Notes under the pieces: generated by a model
Databases searched by the model: none
Seen by the model: the letters and a program-made list of their open reading frames with translations, nothing else
Told to the model about the DNA's origin: nothing
Part shown: in pieces, positions 57,061 to 64,000 of the stretch
Layout: each line of letters starts with the position of its first letter
Position numbering within the stretch: position 1 is the stretch's first letter
Assembly (NCBI GenBank): GCA_034231615.1
Contig: CM067298.1
Coordinates: forward strand, 27,930,483-27,994,482
Direction of reading: 5' to 3'
From: Meghimatium bilineatum
Taxonomy: Eukaryota > Mollusca > Gastropoda > Stylommatophora > Philomycidae
DNA: 64,000 nucleotides
Position numbers and translations under genes: made by a program

Positions 57061-57929
57061 CAATAGTAACTCTATAGGGAGATATCATTGTATAAAACGG
57101 TGGTTTTATAGTTTAGTTGGTAGGCTTATAAATCTCGACCGGGCTCCAGTAAACACCTAGTGGGCATATATAAATAGTGACCAACGAATAACAGGACAAT
57201 ATTGAGAAATGTAACGAATGAAGGATTGTTTATAATCTCGACCTCCTTTGTTGTTGATGGTCATAAACTCTAAAACCAAAATAGCTTCGCTTTCCTGGTT
57301 GAAAAAAGGGCATTAGGACCATTACATAATCAAGTGACACTATTTCTACAAAGAAGTCTTCTTTATGAATATTCTGAATTGCTCACAATTCTCCTCATAA
57401 AAAGTAACATCTCCATTATTGTTTACGATTAAAAAAGAAACTCTGATATAACATCAGACAAACGTCCGTGATTGAAAAAAAAACAGGCCTATGCCTAAAG
57501 AGGTAGTCTATTTTACTTAAAAGATTCCTCTCATGAATATATTTAAATAGTAATCCAGTTTATGCACACACAAAATCTTTATCCATCGAGCTTGGTGTAT
57601 AATGGTCCGGTAGGACCATAGATACGTCTTCGGTTAAAGAAGGGGTGGGTTTTGCCTATAGAATATGTCATTCGTTTTCGCACGTCCCCCTTTTCTGTCT
57701 GTGATATGTTTGATGAACTTGTTTTGAAAAAAAAATGGGAGAGTGGTGTTACCCGCTTCCTCTTTGACATATTTGGTTCCATCCCGTATCAAGGGCCTAC
57801 TAGCTCTGATAGTTTTTAAATAATTGTCCGCTCGTATTTTTTTTTAGTAGTTACTCTGCTAGAGGGCTACCATATTGGCATCTTAAACGCTAAATTCGCC
57901 AACTTTGGTCTTTTTCAAATTAAGTTAGT
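57061..57929. other. No recognised gene
   Basis: Upstream of the inferred NCLN promoter. TTTAGTTGGTAGGCTTATAA (57112) weakly resembles a tRNA A box, without a clear B box. The 67-codon minus frame at 57579-57782 is basic (SKRKR) but has no known domain. Confidence 0.4.
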
Positions 57930-59140
57930 AAGTTTGTTAGTCGTTGGATCATCGTCACTGCATTCCGGACAAGTCCTTAAGTGTTCAGGCAGATCTCTCC
58001 TTGAGTATATCAGCCATTACACGTTGACTGGCGATCCAAGTACGCCGCTGATTGACCATCATTCTTTCTCGCCCACGAAACCACCCCTTTCTAGCGACAC
58101 CACATTTCAAACCAATCTCCCTTATTATATTCATATAAAAAGAATCATCATCACTTATATAGTCATTTGTACGTGCGTTTTCCCGCAATGCGTTCAAAAT
58201 GTCTGCACGATCCATTGCTCCGCCAACAACCGTAGTAGCCGAGTGTTGCGGCAAGCCTATATGCTCTCTCATTACACCGGACTCCTGTATGTCCCGGCAC
58301 AAAAATAAAAGTAACTTTATGCACACAGGAATCCTTCACAGCATCCAGCCACTGTTTCCGAATGTATATCACCTGTACTTTCACAATTGCGCCAATCGAG
58401 TCACTGAGTATACATACATGTGTATATGATATATAATCATAATACCTTCCCTGGAATTCTCACTGATCAGAGCGAGCACCTCCGACTCCACCACTGTCGG
58501 ACACCATTCCCTGCATTGGGTGTTATTATTACTTTGAAGGCTGTCGGACACTCTAAGGGCGCCCGATTCTATTCCGCACTAGGTAACACATCCTCCAATC
58601 TGCACGCATTCTGTATAATATCCACTGCTCGCACCATCCACGACACCTCTCTTAAGTCAACTGCCTTTTACTTTGAGAATTTCAGGATGTAGACAGTGCT
58701 CATAATCAGCGGTAATTTGTAGGTAGTCCAATGTCCTACACATTTGTATTCTTGGCTCTGCAGTTGGGCAATCTAGTAAGCATCGCATAGCCCGTGTCGA
58801 CGTATCTCTTATGCACATCAAAATGATTCGCGTTGCCTCATTCTGGATTATATGCAATTTTTCTGTTTGAGTCTGACTCAGTGTCAGAATTGCCAGCGCG
58901 TACTCTACTACCGCCACCGCCAATCCCTGATACAGCAGAAATAGCAGCCTCTGTTCACATTGAGCAGCAGCCATAACTTTCATCGCCGCAAGACCTTTAT
59001 AAGCATTTACAATGGTGTGGTCAACATGATCTTTGAAACTCACACCCCGTTCCAACATAACCCCCAAGTACTCCATTGTGTTGGTCTCTCTAGGACATTA
59101 TCTCTCAAGGTAACCGATAGCTTAGAGATGTTTACTATGT
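57930..59140 (-). mobile_element. RNase H LINE fragment, second family (RT thumb to tail)
   Basis: Minus strand: MEYLGVMLERGVSFKDHVDH, AQCEQRLLFLLYQGLAVAVV, LSQTQTEKLHIIQNEATRII (thumb); a decayed RNase H start at 58.65-58.43 kb; TFIFVPGHTGVRCNERAYRL (RNase H end); MDRADILNALRE; then LNTCPEC near 57.97 kb. Matches 37.05-37.86 kb. Frameshifts and stops separate the parts. Confidence 0.85.
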
Positions 59141-59800
59141 GACTTTTCAGGGAAAGTCATGTTATTGATGATTGTGGTGGATTAATAAAAGCTTCAGAAT
59201 TACTTTTTTAAGTGTTCATGAAAATTGGTTTGGTTTGATGGCATTTTTGACACTTTTCAAAATTAGTAATTAGTAATACAACAGTAACTTTGCAATCTAT
59301 AGGCCTATTTCTATACACTAAAATTAAATTCTGATATTCCGGTGTCTTTGTTAGAAATAATAAATGTAATATTGACATATTTATGTCAGTCAAAGGAAAA
59401 GGATTTGTAAAAAAAATCTTAGACATTTGTGGCACATGTTAGTATTTTTAGCACGTGCACGTTAGTTGTTTTTTTTTTTTAACTATGAAAATCTAGTTGG
59501 GATTACACTACTAATCAAGTCAACTGGAATTCTAGCGTGTTGTTGTGTTGGGTGTAGTGCTATCAAATCATGGTACATTTTTACTAATTTTTATTTGTTT
59601 TTGGCGTTCCTTGTTTAGCTAGTGTGCCAGTACACCTGTTTCAACAGATAATTTATCATTTTCACCAAAGGCTACGCCATGAAAGAAATTGAAAGCTTCT
59701 TATGATATCAGTCATAAATACTGGGGGGAAATTAGATATTGTTGGAAAAGACATCTGATGGGTCAGCATTTTGTAAATGAACTATTAAGTTAAACGCACT
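59141..59800. other. No recognised gene
   Basis: AT-rich. The segment next to the hAT remnant may be its decayed upstream part, but no motif is readable. Confidence 0.35.
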
Positions 59801-59821
59801 TTCTGAAACTCACTTTCTTGC

Positions 59822-59945
59822 TTGATTACCCTAGTTAGTAATGTTCTAGTTGAAAGAATGTTCTCCCTAGTGACAGTGAAAACAAAGGCAATGAACAAGA
59901 TGTACCTGAATTTACTTGATACGATTTTAAGGATAAGGCAGAATT
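59822..59945 (+). mobile_element. hAT transposase C-terminal (dimerisation) remnant
   Basis: Encodes LVSNVLVERMFSLVTVKTKA, NKMYLNLLDTILRIRQNY. The S-N-x-x-VERxFS...KTKxRNxM...LxxILxIR pattern is the conserved hAT C-terminal dimerisation region. The catalytic part is not recognisable upstream. The frame stays open to 60046 with low-complexity sequence. Confidence 0.75.
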
Positions 59946-60474
59946 ATTACTTTCAAATAAATGTTGTAGGGATTTCCATCCACAGGAAAAAATGCTCAAA
60001 AATTTTACTGCTGACAAAGTTTATGCTGCAGGTCCCATTTTGTTAAGTGAGGATTATAGTAGTGAGATGGATGTTGAATTTTTCATTTGATGTGAATTAA
60101 ACTACTACTATAAATTAGATTGTAATTTTCTGATTCGGTTTTTAAAAAAAAATGAATATAAATCTGGAAACCATGTTCAGCCGGTTCATGTTTACTAGAC
60201 TAAATGGCTGCTGTATCGATGCCTTCAACTGTTAAGGAAGCAACACAACTTCTGTCTCCCTTGAGACACAGATGTATAGCATATAGGAAGGGAACGATAG
60301 TATATTTCTAAACCTACCCCCTAATACCGCCCTCTTAAGCTGTAGAATCCTCCCTTCTCCCCTGATTCGTATTTGTGACACAATGTAATCTCTTCCAAAA
60401 TTCGCCATTTTGTGTTTCTAGCTACATGATCTGAAATAACGAAATTTCATTGACGGCATGACAAGTGTGCGCAC
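59946..60474. other. No recognised gene
   Basis: Unclassified sequence between the hAT relic and a LINE 3' end. Confidence 0.4.
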
Positions 60475-61610
60475 TATTATATATCAAGTGACATATTTTT
60501 TCCAGAACGTCGTCTTCGTCGTGGATACTCTGAACGCCTCTAAAGCAGGCCTGCATTAGCCAGATACATGTGCTTACATTCTTCGATGTCGCTGGTTCAT
60601 CGTCGTCTTGGTCTTCCCTGTCTTCTCTTTCCCGACACTCTGCCCTCTAGAATCAACCTTTCGATACCATCATTTCGCTTTCTATCTATCTATACGCTGT
60701 GTCCCTTGTTTGCCTTGCAGCGTCAGGGGTGGAAGAGTTCTCTGGAGATGGCCTTCTAGTGCGCTGTTTGTAAGCTTGTTGCTGTGGCTTCTTTGATTTC
60801 TGTGATCCATCTTTTACATGGTCTGCCTCTGGCTTTATAACCGTTATGTCTATGTGTCATGGCCATCTGTGGCATGCTATATGTCGGTAGTCTGGAAGCG
60901 TGTGAAAACCACTTGATCTGTTGTCTTTTGGTGTGTTCCAATACTGGTATTGTTTTGGTTATCTGTCTGATGTTATCGTTTCTAATTCTATCTCTTAATG
61001 ACACTCCGAGTATTCTTCGTAGACTTGTCATTTCCGTTGTCTCTATTTTTCTTTTTTCTTGGGCTGTCATTGTCCAGGTTTGGCACTGGTAGCATAGTGA
61101 TGGAATAATAATAGTCTTGTATAATGCAACTTTAGTGTCTATGTTTACATTTTTGTTCTTGAAAATGCGTGTCATCTGTCCTAGGATCTGGTATGTTTTG
61201 TTGCATCTATTTTGTATCTCTTTACTGGTTTTCCCTTCACTCGATATAATGCTTCCTAAGTAAGTGAACTCATTTACTTGTTTAAGGTGATTATCATCGA
61301 TGGAGATAGTGATATTTCTTTCTTTCTTTGCTATTGCCATTATTTCAGTCTTTTCAATATTAATCTTTCATGTTGAATTTTTGACATGTTATGTGGAGTT
61401 TGTTCATATGGTCTTGCAATTGTTCTTCTGATGTCGCTATTAGTACTTGGTCGTCTGCAAAGAGTAGTTCGTTCAATTTGTCTTTTATGTTATCGTCTTC
61501 ATTGGTACTTGTTAGTTTACAGATGTGGTCGATATATGTTATAAAAAGTAGAGGGGATAGGACACACCCCTGGCGAACTCCTGATTGAATTTGGAACTTA
61601 TTGGACACAC
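60475..61610 (-). mobile_element. LINE RT fragment with tail
   Basis: Minus strand: [40 protein letters not shown] (YADD replaced by FADD, which is also found in active LINEs), then in a new frame ITISIDDNHLKQVNEFTYLG, IIPSLCYQCQTWTMTAQEKR, LRRILGVSLRDRIRNDNI, GRPCKRWITEI, and GRPRRRWTSDIEECK further down. One frameshift near 61350 separates the two main pieces. Confidence 0.88.
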
Positions 61611-61686
61611 CTGCATTTGTTCTTACTGCACATTGGCTATTTGCATAAATGCCCTTGCATATGTTGATTAAATGTTCTGGTAAATG

Positions 61687-62400
61687 TTAATTTCGCTTTA
61701 AATGTCCAAAATACTGTAGCTTCCTTCTTATTGTGGTATTTAGAAGGCATCCTTCATTTAGTTTTAGTAATTTCAAAGCTTCAGTGTTCTTCTTTTTCTC
61801 TTTCCACGATATTAGTAGGATCTTTCTGTGGCCTTCATTTCCAATGAATTTATTCGTTTGGATATTGTCTTGTTTAAAGTCCAAGTCTCCGATCCATATG
61901 TTGCCACTGGGAAAAAACAGTTAAAAAGAGTTAATTTAGTGTCGTTATTACTACTTTGCCGCATAGCTTTCTCATGTGTGTTATATTGAGTGTTGCAATT
62001 ACGAGTCTTCTTCTAATCTCGACTGAGCAATCTCCGGAACTGTTTATATTTGCTCCGTGATATTCTTTTTTTTTACGCATTTGTCTAGTTCTATATTGTC
62101 TATGTTGATTATTGTTTTGATCTTTGTATTGTATGTTGTCATAATTTTATTTTCTGTGCGTTTAGATATTGATTTTAGATCTGGCTGTATTTCTTTGTTG
62201 TTGTTATTAGCTGTTTCAGTACCTAAAGATGTGTAGTAAGGAGGACTGTGCCATCTGCATATCTATTTCTGGAATCTTGTACCCACCGATATTTATTGGA
62301 TAAAACTTATTTTCCTCTAGTTCTTCTCTTATATTTCTCATTTTATTCTCCGCATAGATGTTAAAAAGATAAGGGGATAAAGTGCACCCCTGTCTCAAAT
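61687..62400 (-). mobile_element. LINE RT fragment
   Basis: Minus strand: MRQGCTLSPYLFNIYAENKM (RT motif B), then decayed sequence, and ILLISWKEKKKNTEALKLLK with GCLLNTTIRRKLQYFGHL. The YADD region reads AQSS instead, so it is dead. Same subfamily as 27-706. Confidence 0.82.
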
Positions 62401-62601
62401 AAAGGCACTATCACAAATACATTATGTGGGAGAAATTTAGCAACAAACTTCCAAGGCAACAATGACGTAAGCATACATAGTATTGCCAACTCGTTTTATC
62501 AAAAATTCCACTAATTTCGTGCCTAATAAGAACTAAATTTTTTTTGAAAAAGCCCTATGCAAAGCACTAACCATTTTTCCATTAAATATTGTTATGTTAT
62601 G

Positions 62602-64000
62602 TTATGTTCCTCCAGGGCCATAGGCGGCGCATAGGGCAGAAACCATAGCTTTCCATTTCTGTCTTTGTGTTGCCAGGTCTTTCAATTGTTGCATGTTGTT
62701 TAGGTTCATTGACATGCCTTCTCTATTAATGGTTCTTCGTAGAGTTTCTCTAGGTCTCCCTCTTCTTCTTACTCCAGGTGGCACCCAATATAGTGATTGC
62801 TGGGGAATTCTTAGGCTGTTCATTCTGAGAACATGGCCGATGTAAGTCCAACGCCTTTGTCTAATGAAGGAAGATATATAGGTTTGTTTGCTTTCCTCTC
62901 TTATAGTAGTGTTAGATTTAAAGTCACTCCACTTAACGTTCAGAATGGTACGTAGGCATTTGTTTTCAAAGGAGTCGAGTCTTTTATCTGTGGCTTTTGT
63001 GGCTTTCCAACTTTCGCACCCATATGATAGAATAGGGATGATGTTGGAGTTAAATAACTTGAGTTTTGTGGTGTTTCTTAGTGTGTTTGACGTCCATATG
63101 TTGCGTAGTTTATTGAAAGCACCCGCTGCAAGGGTAATACGGTGTAAAATTTCTTTTGATGAGTCTCCATCCAATGCTAGATTGGTGCCTAAATATGTAA
63201 AATTGTTGACTTTTAATAATGGAACATTTTGAATTTCTATGTTGTCGTTGGATCTCGTAAAATCTAGTATATGAGTTTTTGATGTGTTGATTTTCAACCC
63301 TATCTGATTTGAGTAGTGTTGGAGATTGTCAAGCTTAGATTGAGCATCTGTGTGGTTTGCGCTCAAAAGGGCTAGGTCATCTGCGTAGTCAAGATCTTCG
63401 AGAACGGTATTATTAATCCATTTTATTCCTGTCAGCTCATTTTCAGTGCTCTTTCTCATGACCCAATCAATAGCGACGCAGAAAAGTAATGGGGACATGA
63501 TGCATCCCTGTTTAACGCCCGTAACAACTTGGAACCATTCTGACTTCTCAGTGTTTGTTTGAACACAGCAATGTGAGTTGGTGTAGAATGCCTTTATAAC
63601 ATTGATTACTTTAGTAGGAAAACCGTATTGCTGTAGAATATTCCATAACGTAGGCCGATGAAGACTATCAAATGCTTTTTCAAAGTCAACAAAGTTGATT
63701 ATGAGCGGGGATTGAAATTCGAGTGATTCTTCAATGATGATGCGAAGAGAAAATATGTTGTCTGTGCAGGAGCGAGCTGATCTAAAGCCTGCTTGTTCTT
63801 CTCTGAGTAGCTTATCAACAGCATTCTTTAATCTTTCCAATATGATGCTTAGGAAGACCTTGCCTATGACTGATAATAGGGTGATACCCCGCCAGTTGTT
63901 GCAGTCTGAGGGGTCGCCTTTCTTAGGGAGTTTGACGATGATACCGTCTTTCCATTGTTGAGGTGGATTTTCATTGCACCAGACATCATTCATAAGAGAC
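62602..64000 (-). mobile_element. LINE reverse transcriptase, open to the window edge
   Basis: An uninterrupted minus-strand frame of at least 463 codons from the window edge to TAA at 62604-62602. RT blocks in order: VKLPKKGDPSDCNNWRGITL, EQAGFRSARSCTDNI, INFVDFEKAFDSLHR (motif A), TGVKQGCIMSPLLF (motif B), DYADDLALLS (motif C), NNFTYLGTNLALDG, IIPILSYGCESWKATKATD, YIGHVLRMN and GVRRRGRPRETLRR. All catalytic Asp residues are present. The stop codon lies inside the (ACATA)n-type tail (ACATAACATAACATAAC), so there is almost no 3' UTR, as in RTE-like LINEs. It could be intact; the endonuclease half is outside the window. Confidence 0.93.

Noticed and set aside
57105..57160. Possible tRNA gene
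   Set aside because: Only an A-box-like stretch; no cloverleaf or B box could be drawn.

Overview
This is a 64 kb piece of a eukaryotic, metazoan nuclear genome. It is AT-rich, has long introns with GT-AG splice sites, and is packed with LINE, SINE and DNA-transposon remnants, minisatellites and (TA)n tracts. There is one 100-bp run of N (an assembly gap) at 6922-7021. No bacterial operons, Shine-Dalgarno sites or phage genes are visible. The mix of elements (LINEs with an RNase H domain, RTE-like LINEs, several SINE families, mariner/pogo/piggyBac/hAT relics) and the intron sizes fit an invertebrate, perhaps a mollusc. That placement is inference; no species-diagnostic gene is present.

One host gene is recognisable: nicalin (NCLN) on the minus strand, with coding sequence from 54229 down to 24443. 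I assembled 14 coding exons by hand. Every junction is GT-AG and keeps frame, and the product is 561 residues, almost the length of the human protein. A plausible 5' untranslated exon and ETS-type promoter lie near 57.0 kb. In vertebrates nicalin, TMEM147 and NOMO form an ER-membrane complex at the Sec61 translocon.

Layout: 0-24.4 kb is repeat-filled DNA without a recognised host gene. It holds LINE tails, a 24-bp minisatellite (1.2-1.6 kb), a ~41-bp minisatellite (8.5-9.2 kb), a pogo-type MITE with an internal ~55-bp minisatellite (9.9-10.7 kb), a mariner split by a TTAA-specific element (12.7-14.9 kb) and a 750-bp near-perfect palindrome (17.7-18.5 kb). 24.4-54.2 kb is NCLN, its introns filled with mobile DNA, including a nearly complete 4-kb RNase H LINE in sense orientation (27.1-31.2 kb). 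54.5-56.6 kb is a cluster of nested foldback repeats inside the inferred first intron. 57.9-64 kb is a dense set of minus-strand LINE fragments, a hAT relic, and a LINE reverse transcriptase that is still open to the window edge.

I found no previously undescribed molecular system. The most informative results are the complete NCLN reconstruction, two TTAA-bounded MITE families with five copies, the nested mariner insertion with its duplicated TTAA still readable, the long palindrome with candidate target-site duplications, and the foldback cluster.
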